From: Deltaproteobacteria bacterium
GTDB lineage: Bacteria > Desulfobacterota > Deferrimicrobia > Deferrimicrobiales > Deferrimicrobiaceae
Assembly: GCA_025357175.1 (NCBI GenBank)
Contig: JANXPS010000005.1
Location: forward strand, 1-14,389
Reading direction: 5' to 3'
DNA length: 14,389 nt
The notes beneath the pieces were generated by a model. The model saw nothing but the letters and a program-made list of their open reading frames with translations, was not told the DNA's origin and made no database searches. This document shows positions 6,940-14,270 of the stretch, in pieces. Numbering within the stretch: the first letter of the stretch is position 1; the number at the start of each line of letters is the position of its first letter. The translations under genes and the position numbers were made by a program.

Positions 6940-6957
6940 AAGATTACACGCAATCTT
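6940..6957. repeat. Inverted repeat AAGATT-N6-AATCTT, possible operator
   Basis: The perfect 6-bp half-sites AAGATT and AATCTT are spaced by ACACGC, a geometry common for dimeric repressors. The repeat overlaps the candidate -10 and spacer of the leftward promoter, about 58 bases before the 20-aa ORF. No regulator gene is visible in the window, so binding is an inference. Confidence 0.35.
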
Positions 6958-6969
6958 CCGATATGTTAC
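6941..6969 (-). promoter_or_regulatory. Candidate sigma-70 promoter for the 20-aa ORF and CRTAC gene
   Basis: On the minus strand GTAACA (4 of 6 matches to -35) is followed after 17 bases by TAATCT, which keeps the three most conserved -10 positions. Transcription would start near 6934, giving a leader of about 50 bases. Match quality is modest. Confidence 0.3.
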
Positions 6970-7058
6970 ATCGTCGCCGAATATTTCGTCAAGCGCCGCC
7001 TCAGGCAGGGCCGAAGAAATGCCGGCGACCGGATAAAACGATCCCCGTAACGTTTCCT

Positions 7059-7089
7059 GTAACACAAATCGGGGTGGCTGTGATATAAG
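7059..7089 (+). promoter_or_regulatory. Candidate extended -10 promoter for the TlpA operon
   Basis: TGATATAAG (7081-7089) is an extended -10 (TG, one base, then TATAAG with 5 of 6 matches). GTAACA (7059-7064) lies 19 bases upstream as a loose -35. The start would be near 7096, about 26 bases before the first ATG. Confidence 0.45.
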
Positions 7090-7121
7090 TCTAAAAATTA
7101 TTTTCAGGAGGATGTCAGGAA

Positions 7122-7670
7122 ATGACCCGCAGAGCCCTTTCCCTTTGCTTGACCGCCGCGCTGGCGATCCTGGTCACGGTTCAGCCCGCTGCGGCTTTCT
7201 TCGGCGGAGGCGGGGGCGGCATGAAGGAAGGCGATCCCGCACCTGATTTTTCCGCCCAGACAATCGACGCCCAGCCCTTGAACTTCGCGCAACTCAAGGG
7301 CAAGAAGGTCGTGGTCCTCGACTTCTGGTCCATCTACTGCGCATCCTGCGTCGAGGAAATCCCCAGGCTGGTCGAGATCTACAACGAGTTCAAGGACAAG
7401 GGGCTCGTGACCATCGGCGTCAATCTCGATTCGTTCGGCACCCAGCGCGTCGTCAAGTTCATGTCGGGGATGCCTACCAAGATCACCTTTCCCGTCATCA
7501 TCGACAAGGACCACAAGGTCGCCACCGCGTTCAACGCGATGGTCCTTCCCACGACCCTCGTCATCGGGGCCGACGGGAAGATCAAGTTCTACCACGTAGG
7601 TTATAAAGCGGGCGACGAAAAGCTCATCCGCACCGTCATCGCCGATGCCGTGAAACAAATCAAGAAATGA
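7122..7670 (+). CDS. Periplasmic TlpA-family thiol-disulfide protein (CASC active site)
   Basis: The protein has 182 aa. Residues 1-25 are a signal peptide ending in PAAA, then a Gly-rich linker, then a single TlpA/AhpC-TSA-type thioredoxin domain (about 35-180). Seen in the sequence: APDFSAQTID at the first strand, the redox motif W-S-I-Y-C73-A-S-C76 followed by VEEIP, and the cis-Pro loop VLPTT (P143). TlpA proteins keep periplasmic thiols reduced, for example in cytochrome c or copper-site assembly. Here the usual Pro before the second Cys is replaced by Ser, which should alter the redox potential. AGGAGG lies 10 bases before ATG 7122 and a weaker AGGA lies closer. The gene leads the plus-strand run and is followed directly by a second TlpA gene. 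Confidence 0.9.
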   Translation: MTRRALSLCLTAALAILVTVQPAAAFFGGGGGGMKEGDPAPDFSAQTIDAQPLNFAQLKGKKVVVLDFWSIYCASCVEEIPRLVEIYNEFKDKGLVTIGVNLDSFGTQRVVKFMSGMPTKITFPVIIDKDHKVATAFNAMVLPTTLVIGADGKIKFYHVGYKAGDEKLIRTVIADAVKQIKK

Positions 7671-7681
7671 GCGAGGGGCGC

Positions 7682-8251
7682 ATGTTCCGCAAACAAATCA
7701 ACCTGGCAATCATCAGTCTGGTCGTCCTCACCGTCCTCACCGGATCCGCATCCGCCGCTGAAAAACCCGGGGCATTCACCAAGATTCCCACGGTCAAGGG
7801 CATCGAGACGCTCAAGGCCGGGGCAAAAGCGCCCGACTTCACCGTGACCGACCTCGGCGACAAGGAATTCCGCCTCAAGGACTCGCTCGCCAAAGGTCCC
7901 TCGCTGCTCTTTTTCTGGTCCTTTTTCTGCGGACCGTGCCGCGAAGAGATCCCGATGATCAACGAGATGAACAAGACGTACCAGGCCAAGGGCCTTTCGG
8001 TCGTCGGCATCAACCTCGATGGCCGCGACATGAAAAAGGCTGTCGACAAGTTCTACGTCGCCGAGAAGCTGACGTTCCGCATCGTCTTCGACGAACTCGT
8101 CGGCGACGCCTTCGCGGTGGCCGATCCCTACGGCGTGGCCGGAACGCCCGCCCTGTTCCTCGTCGACAAGGACGGCACCATCTCCTTCAGCATCGTCGGA
8201 GCCGTCACCGGCGAACAGCTCCGGAAAGAAATCGACAAGGTCGTAAAGTAA
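7682..8251 (+). CDS. Periplasmic TlpA-family thiol-disulfide protein (CGPC active site)
   Basis: The protein has 189 aa. It has a signal peptide (1-25, basic FRK start, cleavage near ASA), then a TlpA-like thioredoxin fold with APDFTVTDLG (50-59), the active site W-S-F-F-C83-G-P-C86 followed by REEIP, and the cis-Pro loop GTPAL (P156). It is a paralogue of the preceding gene and carries the classical CGPC motif, so it is probably the main reductase of the pair. I chose ATG 7682 because GAGG lies 5 bases ahead and the hydrophobic signal follows at once. The ATG at 7667 overlaps the preceding stop as ATGA but has no ribosome site and would add MSEGR. The next gene begins 13 bases after the stop. 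Confidence 0.88.
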   Translation: MFRKQINLAIISLVVLTVLTGSASAAEKPGAFTKIPTVKGIETLKAGAKAPDFTVTDLGDKEFRLKDSLAKGPSLLFFWSFFCGPCREEIPMINEMNKTYQAKGLSVVGINLDGRDMKKAVDKFYVAEKLTFRIVFDELVGDAFAVADPYGVAGTPALFLVDKDGTISFSIVGAVTGEQLRKEIDKVVK

Positions 8252-8264
8252 TCACTTAGCCGGG

Positions 8265-10544
8265 TTGCCGGGTCAGACGCCTGCGGTGCCTCCTACACCG
8301 AAATCGAGCCTGATCCGCAACCCGGCGCTTCCTCCCGGATCTTCCACCGGCAGCAGCGTTCCGGCAAAGCCCCTCCCGGGATTCTCCCGGCCGCTCCTGG
8401 TCCTCACCTTAGTCTTCGTCATCCTGCTTTTTCCGCTCCTCCGGGGCGAAACCGAGCCGCGCTGGGACGCCCGCGACATGATCTACCCGTCCTTCGCCTA
8501 CTCGGCCGATTCATTCACCGGTGGGCACCTTCCACTTTGGGATCCCTACTCCGACTGCGGATACCCGTTTCACGCGGAACCGGGCACACCGGCCTGGAAC
8601 CCCCTGACCGCGCTGCTCGGCATGCTGTTTTCCGATACGGGCACCGGTTTCATCTGGTACTGGCTCATCCACTGGTGGTGGGGCGGGGCGGGCATGCTCC
8701 TGTGGGCGAGGAAGCGGGGAGCGGGAACACCCGGGGCGCTGATCGCCGCTGTCGCCTATGCCTTTTCCGGCTTCTTCATCGGCCACGCCGAACACACGTC
8801 GTTCATCGTCCTCGCAGGCTGGCTGCCCTGGATCTTCCATCTGTCCGAGGAGGCGGTCGAAACGGGCCGGACCGACCGGGCGCTGCTGGCGGGGGCTGCC
8901 TTCGGTTACGCATGCCTGAGCGGCTATCCCGGATTCATGCCCTTCACCGGCCTCGCCCTCGGCCTCTGGCTGCTCTCGAGGCATCTGGCCGATAACCCCT
9001 CCGGGACGGCCGGCGGCATGGGCGTCCGTGCGCTCCCGGTCCTCAAGACGCTCGCCCTCGCGGGCATCGTCGCGGTCGTCGTGTGGTCTCCTTCGCTGCA
9101 CGCCTTCTTCGTCGAAGGAGGCGGCTACACCGAGCGGGTCGCGGCGCTGGCCCCCGAGATCGCCAACCAGCTCGGCCCGTTCCCTCCCTCCGCGTTCTTT
9201 TCCCTCTTCTTCCCGTTCGCGGGCATCCTCGGGAGGGATGCGATTCCGACCGACATTTCGATGTCCAACGGCTACGTCGGAATTTTCGTCATCCCCCTCG
9301 CGTTGACCTGGTTCCTCCGAAAGGAAGGAAGCCGGCGTCCCTGGGGTTTTGCCGCATTCCTCTTTTTCATGCTTCTCGTTTCGATCGGAGGCCGTGCCGG
9401 CCTTCGCACGCTCCTTTACTACGCCTTCCCCCCCCTGCGGTTCATGCGCTTCAGCGCCCCCTTCCGCCTGTTCTGGATCATGCCGCTATGCCTGGCCGGC
9501 GGCCAGGGCTTCGGGATCCTGGTTACGCAGGCGAAGGAGCGCCTCCTGGCCCTCAAGATCCTTGCGGGCTGGGGCTGCGTCGCGGTGGTCTCCGCCCTCG
9601 TGCTCGACCGCTTCCTCGGGTCGGCCGGCGTCGAGACCGCGAGCATGGCCGGCACGCTCTACGCGCCCGCATTCATCCTGTTCGTCTTCTTCGCGGCCGT
9701 CCTGCTCATCTGGTCGCGCGAAGCGCCCGGAAAGCCGGGAAGCCCTCTCGTCCCGATGCTGCTCGCGGCGCTCGTGTTCTGCGACATGGCGGCCCATCTC
9801 CGAAACAACAGCCCGACCGTCTGGGCTCCGAGCGACACGATCCGACAGGCCGAGGCCGTTCACCGGCGGGACACGCTGATCCCTGGCGATCCGGGGCCGC
9901 GCCTCCCCCCGCTCCCTTACGGCTTCTTCAACGTCCACCTCCTGCTCAAGGCGCCCGTCTCCCGCAGCTACGTGACGATGCTGTCCAAGGGATTCGACGA
10001 AGGGATCGCCGGCAAGGGAAGCCGATTCGTCGAGGTGCTGCAGGCCGCCCCGCGCTTCTGGCTCTCGCCGGGGGTCTCTCCCCTTCCGTCGCGCGACGAG
10101 GCGATCGAGACGCTCCGCCGGACCGGAGCCGGAGACAACGTCCCGCTGTTCGTCGATGGTGCCGCGGCTGCCGGGCTCGGACGGGGAAGCGTCGTCCCCG
10201 GCACGTTCGGCGCCGTCCGTACGGTTCTATACTCGCCGGAACGGGTCGACCTTTCCGTCGACGTCCCCGGGAAGGCCGTCGCATTCCTGGCCAGCACCGA
10301 GCGGATCACGGCAGGCTGGCGGGTCCTGGTGGACGGCGTCCGTCAGGATCCTGTCCGGACCAACCTTTATTTTCGCGGAGTCCCCCTCCCCCCCGGGCGC
10401 CATTCCGTGGTATGGGAATACAAGCCGTCACGGCTTTTCCCCATGCTGGCCTTTTCATTCCTGACGCTGCTCCTGTGCGCGTCAGCCCCCGCCCTCCGGA
10501 AAATCGGCGGGAGATTCCGATCCCGGGAGGCGTCCGGCCGATGA
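8265..10544 (+). CDS. YfhO-like GT-C membrane glycosyltransferase
   Basis: The protein has about 759 aa and many membrane helices (I count roughly 12-14), the first at about 43-59. Just after it, 'RWDARDMIYPSFAYSADSF' and LPLWDPYSDCGYPF match the first outer loop of YfhO-type GT-C proteins; D68 and D71 are candidates for the catalytic acids. Residues from about 560 form an extracytoplasmic domain ending in 'ITAGWRVLVDG ... LPPGRHSVVWEYKPS' and a last helix, the usual YfhO C-terminus. Known YfhO glycosylates teichoic acids using undecaprenyl-phosphate sugar made by CsbB, which fits the GT2 gene that overlaps it here. The start is uncertain: TTG 8265 or GTG 8286 are options, and the first in-frame ATG (8478) lies after the first helix. 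The N-terminus is Pro/Ser-rich. Confidence 0.85.
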   Translation: MPGQTPAVPPTPKSSLIRNPALPPGSSTGSSVPAKPLPGFSRPLLVLTLVFVILLFPLLRGETEPRWDARDMIYPSFAYSADSFTGGHLPLWDPYSDCGYPFHAEPGTPAWNPLTALLGMLFSDTGTGFIWYWLIHWWWGGAGMLLWARKRGAGTPGALIAAVAYAFSGFFIGHAEHTSFIVLAGWLPWIFHLSEEAVETGRTDRALLAGAAFGYACLSGYPGFMPFTGLALGLWLLSRHLADNPSGTAGGMGVRALPVLKTLALAGIVAVVVWSPSLHAFFVEGGGYTERVAALAPEIANQLGPFPPSAFFSLFFPFAGILGRDAIPTDISMSNGYVGIFVIPLALTWFLRKEGSRRPWGFAAFLFFMLLVSIGGRAGLRTLLYYAFPPLRFMRFSAPFRLFWIMPLCLAGGQGFGILVTQAKERLLALKILAGWGCVAVVSALVLDRFLGSAGVETASMAGTLYAPAFILFVFFAAVLLIWSREAPGKPGSPLVPMLLAALVFCDMAAHLRNNSPTVWAPSDTIRQAEAVHRRDTLIPGDPGPRLPPLPYGFFNVHLLLKAPVSRSYVTMLSKGFDEGIAGKGSRFVEVLQAAPRFWLSPGVSPLPSRDEAIETLRRTGAGDNVPLFVDGAAAAGLGRGSVVPGTFGAVRTVLYSPERVDLSVDVPGKAVAFLASTERITAGWRVLVDGVRQDPVRTNLYFRGVPLPPGRHSVVWEYKPSRLFPMLAFSFLTLLLCASAPALRKIGGRFRSREASGR

Positions 10545-11482
10545 AGCGCATCAGCATCATGACGCCCTGCTACAACGAGGAGTCCAACGTCCGCAACCTC
10601 TATGACGCGGTCAAGGCCGTGTTCGACGAGCTGGGCGAAGGGTACGAGTACGAGCACCTGTTCATCGATAACGCCTCGACCGACCGCACCGTTGCAATCC
10701 TCAAGGAAATCGGCACGGGCGACCCCCGCGTCAAGCTGATCGTCAACACGCGCAACTTCGGATCCATCCGATCTCCCCACCACGCCCTGCTGCAGGCGAC
10801 GGGCGACGCGGTGGTGTTCCTCGTGGCCGACCTGCAGGACCCTCCCGCGATGATCCTCGACTTCGTCCGCAAGTGGGAGGAAGGCTTCAAGATCGTCATC
10901 GGGGTCAAGTCGCAGAGCGAGGAATCCGCCGCCATGTTCGCGGTCCGGAAGGCGTACTACAACATCGTCACGCGGCTATCCGAGGTCGAGCTCATCAAGA
11001 ACTTCATGGGATTCGGGCTCTACGACCGCGAGGTCATCGAGACGATCCGGCAGTTCGGCGATACCTACCCCTATTTCCGGGGGCTCGTCTCCGAGACCGG
11101 TTATCCGATCCACCGCATCGAATACACCCAGAGCCGGCGCAAGCGCGGGATCACGAGCAACAACTTCTACTCGCTCTACGATTTCGCCATGCTCGGCATC
11201 ACGAACCACTCCAAGGTGCCGCTGCGGCTGGCCACGCTGCTCGGGTTCGCCACCTCGTGCGTCAGCCTCCTGGTCGCGCTGGGCTACTTCGTGGCGAAGC
11301 TGCTCTTCTGGAACTTCTTCACGCTGGGCACCGCACCCCTCATCATCGGGATGTTCTTCTTCGGCTCCGTCCAGCTGTTCTTCATCGGCATCATCGGCGA
11401 ATACATCGGCGCCATCCACACCCAGGTGATGAAACGGCCGCTGGTCGTCGAAAAAGAACGCTTCAACTTCGACCGCAGATGA
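10541..11482 (+). CDS. Membrane GT2 glycosyltransferase, CsbB/GtrB-like (polyprenyl-phosphate sugar synthase)
   Basis: The protein has 313 aa. Residues 1 to about 215 are a GT-A domain of the bacterial DPM1-like type: 'ISIMTPCYNEESNV', D43-N-A-S-T-D-R-T, and D97-L-Q-D-P-P as the metal/nucleotide-sugar motif, then QSRRKRGITS as the acceptor-loop segment. Two C-terminal membrane helices follow (about 232-252 and 264-288), as in GtrB, CsbB and ArnC-like enzymes. The expected reaction is transfer of a sugar from a nucleotide sugar to polyprenyl phosphate at the cytoplasmic face. Start ATG 10541 overlaps the YfhO stop as ATGA; GGGAGG lies 10 bases upstream. The YfhO partner would use the product on the outer face. 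The sugar is not predictable from sequence. Confidence 0.9.
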   Translation: MKRISIMTPCYNEESNVRNLYDAVKAVFDELGEGYEYEHLFIDNASTDRTVAILKEIGTGDPRVKLIVNTRNFGSIRSPHHALLQATGDAVVFLVADLQDPPAMILDFVRKWEEGFKIVIGVKSQSEESAAMFAVRKAYYNIVTRLSEVELIKNFMGFGLYDREVIETIRQFGDTYPYFRGLVSETGYPIHRIEYTQSRRKRGITSNNFYSLYDFAMLGITNHSKVPLRLATLLGFATSCVSLLVALGYFVAKLLFWNFFTLGTAPLIIGMFFFGSVQLFFIGIIGEYIGAIHTQVMKRPLVVEKERFNFDRR

Positions 11483-12189
11483 GCGCCCCCGCGTCCCCCC
11501 GCATCCTGGTCTGCATGCCCGCATGGCACGAAGAGCGGTCGATCGCCGCAATCGTCCTTGCGCTGCGAGACAAGCTTCCCTACGACATCCTCGTCGTCAA
11601 CGACGGCTCGCTCGACGACACTTCCGGCACCGCCCGTCGGGCCGGCGCGATCGTGCTCGACCTCCCCTGCAACCTGGGGATCGGCGGCGCGGTCCAGACC
11701 GCCTTCCTCTACGCCCGGGAGGAGGGGTACGACATCGTCGTGCGGATCGACGCCGACGGCCAGCACGAGATCGCCGACATTCCCGCGGTGCTCGCGCCGA
11801 TCCTCGAGGGGCGCGCCGACGCCGTCATCGGCTCCCGCTTCCTCGGCGAGACCGAATATCGCGGCACCTTCATGCGCCGCTTCGGCATCCGCTATTTCTG
11901 CACGCTGGTGCGCACCTTCACCGGCTACCGCGTCACCGACCCCACGTCGGGCTTTTTCGCGATCAACCGCAAGCTGATCGAGTTTTACTCGCAGCACTAC
12001 CCGTCCGACTACCCCGAGGTCGACGCCTACATCCTGATGCACCATCTCAAGGCGCGGGCGACCGAGGTGCCGGCCCGCATGTATGCCAGGGCCGAGGGGA
12101 AATCGTCCATCACCTCGCTCGGGGCGGTGTATTATATGGTCAAGGTGACGCTCTCCTTCATCATCAACTGCCTCCGGAGATTCGGTTGA
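11479..12189 (+). CDS. Soluble GT2 glycosyltransferase, DPM1-like
   Basis: The protein has 236 aa. It is a GT-A fold with 'RILVCMPAWHEERSI', N41-D-G-S, D91-A-D-G-Q-H as the DxD-type motif, GSRFL (118-122), and D154-P-T-S-G-F as the conserved acceptor motif of DPM1-like enzymes. There is no clear C-terminal membrane anchor, only a weakly hydrophobic end (about 216-232), so it is probably cytoplasmic and membrane-associated. It is likely to make a polyprenyl-phosphate sugar or to add a sugar to a lipid-linked glycan. ATG 11479 overlaps the preceding stop by 4 bases. Close linkage to a DUF2304 gene is the common arrangement for this GT2 subgroup. Confidence 0.9.
   Translation: MSAPASPRILVCMPAWHEERSIAAIVLALRDKLPYDILVVNDGSLDDTSGTARRAGAIVLDLPCNLGIGGAVQTAFLYAREEGYDIVVRIDADGQHEIADIPAVLAPILEGRADAVIGSRFLGETEYRGTFMRRFGIRYFCTLVRTFTGYRVTDPTSGFFAINRKLIEFYSQHYPSDYPEVDAYILMHHLKARATEVPARMYARAEGKSSITSLGAVYYMVKVTLSFIINCLRRFG
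12176..12179 (+). promoter_or_regulatory. Ribosome site supporting the TTG start of the DUF2304 gene
   Basis: GGAG is followed by a 6-base spacer and TTG at 12186. The TTG overlaps the preceding TGA as TTGA, giving both a ribosome site and coupling. Confidence 0.6.
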
Positions 12190-12542
12190 ACCGTGTCACG
12201 ATTATCGCCGCGCTGGCCGCAATGGCGCTGGTCGGCTACATCCTCGAGATGGTCCGCCGCCGCAAGCTGCGCGAGGAATATTCCATCCTTTGGCTCTCCG
12301 GCGGATTGGTCATGCTCGTCCTCGTCCTGCGGAGGGACTGGCTCGAAATCGCGTCCCAGGCGGTGGGCATCTTTTATCCCCCCTCGTTTCTGTTCCTCGT
12401 CGCGATCTTCTTCATCCTGCTGATCCTGATCCACTTCTCCATCACCGTTTCCCGCCTCTACCAGATGAACAAGCGGATAGCGCAGGAGATCGCGCTCCTT
12501 AAAAACCGCGCCGCGTCGAACCATGCCCCCACCCCGGAGTAG
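12186..12542 (+). CDS. DUF2304-family small membrane protein
   Basis: The protein has 118 aa and starts at TTG 12186, which overlaps the preceding stop (TTGA) and has GGAG 6 bases ahead; there is no ATG near the start. Three membrane helices are visible (about 4-22, 33-48 and 66-88), followed by a charged helical tail (about 89-110). The pattern 'RRKLREEYSILWL', then GIFYPPSFLF, then 'FSITVSRLYQMNKRIAQEIALL' fits DUF2304. These proteins occur beside GT2 genes in glycan clusters; their function is not established, and roles as a glycosyltransferase partner or a lipid-sugar flippase aid are possible. Its 3' end overlaps the next gene by 20 bases. Confidence 0.85.
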   Translation: MNRVTIIAALAAMALVGYILEMVRRRKLREEYSILWLSGGLVMLVLVLRRDWLEIASQAVGIFYPPSFLFLVAIFFILLILIHFSITVSRLYQMNKRIAQEIALLKNRAASNHAPTPE

Positions 12543-13500
12543 GCGGATCGCCATCCTCGGCGCGACAGGGCACATCGCCAAGTCGCTCACCGAAGGATTC
12601 CTGCGCGGCGGACGCCACAGGCTGCTGCTGTTCGCGCGCTCCCCGCAGCGGGCGGGGGCTTTCCTCGAGCGGATCGGCCTTCCCGGTGCCGCTCCCTGCC
12701 TCGGCTTCGACGATTTCCCCGGGTGCGACTGCGACGCCGTGATCAACTGCGTCGGCATCGGAGACCCGGGCGGACTGCGCGACGCGGGCGCCGACATATT
12801 CAAACTGACCGAGGCATTCGACAACCTGGCGCTCGACTACGTGACCCTTCATCCCGACGCCCGGTACATCAACGTAAGCAGCGGCGCCGCGTACGGCGGT
12901 GAATTCATCGAACCCGCCGGAGAGGCCACGCCGGCCCGCTTTCCCGCGAACGCGATCGGGCCGGCCGACGGGTACGGCATCTCGAAACTCAACGCCGAGG
13001 CCAAGCACCGCGCGCTCCCGCATCTGCCCATCGTCGACCTCCGGGTGTTCGGCTTTTTCAGCCGCCACATCCCCCTGTCCGCCCGTTTCCTGATGAGCGA
13101 GGCGCTCTCCTCGATCATCGCCGGCCGGACGCTCGAAACCGGGCCGGACGACATCGTCCGCGATTACATCCATCCGGCCGACCTGCTGTCGCTGGTCGAG
13201 GCGTGCCTGGATACCGAACCGCTGAACGACGTGTTCGACGTCCGCAGTCTCGCACCCGCGCGCAAATTCGACATCCTTCGACTGCTCGAAGAGCGGCACG
13301 GTCTCAGGTACATCCTTTCCGAAGACGCGCATTTCCGCTCGGCAACCGGCATCAAGCCCAATTACTTTTCCACCAGCAGCCGGGCCTCGGCGCGTCTCGG
13401 CTTCCAGCCGCGCTTCACCTCGCTCGAGTGCGTCGGGCATGAGTCCGACGCCATCCTGGCCGGGCACGAAATCAACCCCACGAACGGAGTTCATCCATGA
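12523..13500 (+). CDS. Extended SDR: NAD-dependent epimerase/dehydratase
   Basis: The protein has 325 aa. The Rossmann motif is G13-A-T-G-H-I-A19 after a beta strand (IAIL). 'YINVSSGAAYGG' (115-126) gives the catalytic Ser region, and Y151-G-I-S-K155 gives the YxxxK pair. The C-terminal half has the substrate domain with 'RDYIHPADLLSLVEACL' (213-229), as in sugar-nucleotide epimerases and reductases. It is probably cytoplasmic and acts on a nucleotide sugar. Its place before rfbF and rfbG suggests a 4-ketoreductase or epimerase for the CDP-sugar, but the specific reaction cannot be read. I chose ATG 12523, inside the end of the DUF2304 gene; I see no strong ribosome site, so coupling is likely. 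The next gene overlaps its stop by 4 bases. Confidence 0.87.
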   Translation: MPPPRSRRIAILGATGHIAKSLTEGFLRGGRHRLLLFARSPQRAGAFLERIGLPGAAPCLGFDDFPGCDCDAVINCVGIGDPGGLRDAGADIFKLTEAFDNLALDYVTLHPDARYINVSSGAAYGGEFIEPAGEATPARFPANAIGPADGYGISKLNAEAKHRALPHLPIVDLRVFGFFSRHIPLSARFLMSEALSSIIAGRTLETGPDDIVRDYIHPADLLSLVEACLDTEPLNDVFDVRSLAPARKFDILRLLEERHGLRYILSEDAHFRSATGIKPNYFSTSSRASARLGFQPRFTSLECVGHESDAILAGHEINPTNGVHP

Positions 13501-14270
13501 AAGTCGTCCTCCTGGCGGGGGGCTACGGCACCCGCATCAGCGAAGAGTCGCACCTCAAGCCCAAACCCATGATCGATATCGGCGACCGCCCGATCCTGTG
13601 GCACATCATGAAGATCTACTCGAGCTACGGCTTCGACGATTTCGTGATCTGCCTCGGCTACAAGGGGCACGTCATCAAGGAATATTTCGCGCACTATTTC
13701 CTGCATCAGTCCGACGTCACCTTCGACTTCCGAGACGGCAACCGGCGGGTCGTGCACAGCCACACGGCCGAACCGTGGCGCGTCACGCTCGTGGACACCG
13801 GACTCGAGACCATGACCGGCGGGCGGCTCAAGCGGATCGCCCCCTACATCGGCGACGAACCGTTCATGATGACCTATGGCGACGGCGTAGCCGACATCGA
13901 CATCCACGCGCTGACGGCTTTCCACAAGGCGCACGGCCGGAAGGCGACGCTCACGGCGGCCCAGCCCGGCGGCCGCTTCGGCGCCCTGCACATCGGTGAC
14001 GACAACGCGGTGCTCGGCTTCCGCGAGAAGGCCCGCGAAGACGGGGGCTGGGTCAACGCCGGGTTCCTGGTCCTCGAGCCGTCGGTCTTCGACCTTCTCG
14101 AAAACGACGAAACCGTTTTCGAGAAGGGACCGCTCGAACATTTGGCCGCCGAAGGGCAGCTCGCCGCCTACCGGCACACCGGCTTCTGGCAGCCGATGGA
14201 CACGCTGCGCGACAAGATCCTGCTCGACGAAGCCCTCAAGAACGGGAGCGCCCCTTGGAAGCGGTGGTAA
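13497..14270 (+). CDS. rfbF: Glucose-1-phosphate cytidylyltransferase
   Basis: The 257-aa protein is full length for the family. It converts glucose-1-phosphate and CTP to CDP-glucose, the first step to CDP-3,6-dideoxyhexoses. Seen in order: nucleotide-binding LAGGYGTR (6-13), K21-P-K-P with 'MIDIGDRPILWHIMKIYSSY' (25-44), VICLGYKGHVIKEYF (50-64), metal-site YGDGVADID (127-135), VNAGF (186-190) and the family end FWQPMDTLRDK (230-240). ATG 13497 overlaps the preceding stop as ATGA, and GGAG lies 7 bases ahead. The dehydratase gene begins inside its 3' end. This is one of the surest calls in the window. Confidence 0.96.
   Translation: MKVVLLAGGYGTRISEESHLKPKPMIDIGDRPILWHIMKIYSSYGFDDFVICLGYKGHVIKEYFAHYFLHQSDVTFDFRDGNRRVVHSHTAEPWRVTLVDTGLETMTGGRLKRIAPYIGDEPFMMTYGDGVADIDIHALTAFHKAHGRKATLTAAQPGGRFGALHIGDDNAVLGFREKAREDGGWVNAGFLVLEPSVFDLLENDETVFEKGPLEHLAAEGQLAAYRHTGFWQPMDTLRDKILLDEALKNGSAPWKRW
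14244..14248 (+). promoter_or_regulatory. Ribosome site supporting the TTG start of rfbG
   Basis: GGGAG lies 6 bases before TTG 14255, inside the end of rfbF. The alternative GTG 14264 has no comparable site. Confidence 0.45.

Larger units (their letters stand above)
6883..7121. other. Divergent intergenic regulatory region
   Basis: These 239 bases separate the minus-strand CRTAC unit from the plus-strand TlpA/glycan unit. The region is visibly more AT-rich than the coding DNA. It holds candidate promoters in both directions, a 6-bp inverted repeat overlapping the leftward one, and TGTAACA copies in both arms. Apart from the short ORF at its left end I see no further gene or RNA. Confidence 0.6.

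Noticed and set aside
7043..7074. CCCCG...CGGGG hairpin before the first TlpA gene
   Set aside because: The stem is only 5 bp with a loop of about 22 bases and no T-run, and chance occurrence is likely in this base composition.
9083..10540. Open plus-strand frame continuous with the first GT2 gene, giving an apparent 799-aa protein
   Set aside because: It lies in a wrong frame inside YfhO. The real GT2 start is ATG 10541 with its own ribosome site and the family N-terminus (KRISIMTPCYNEE).
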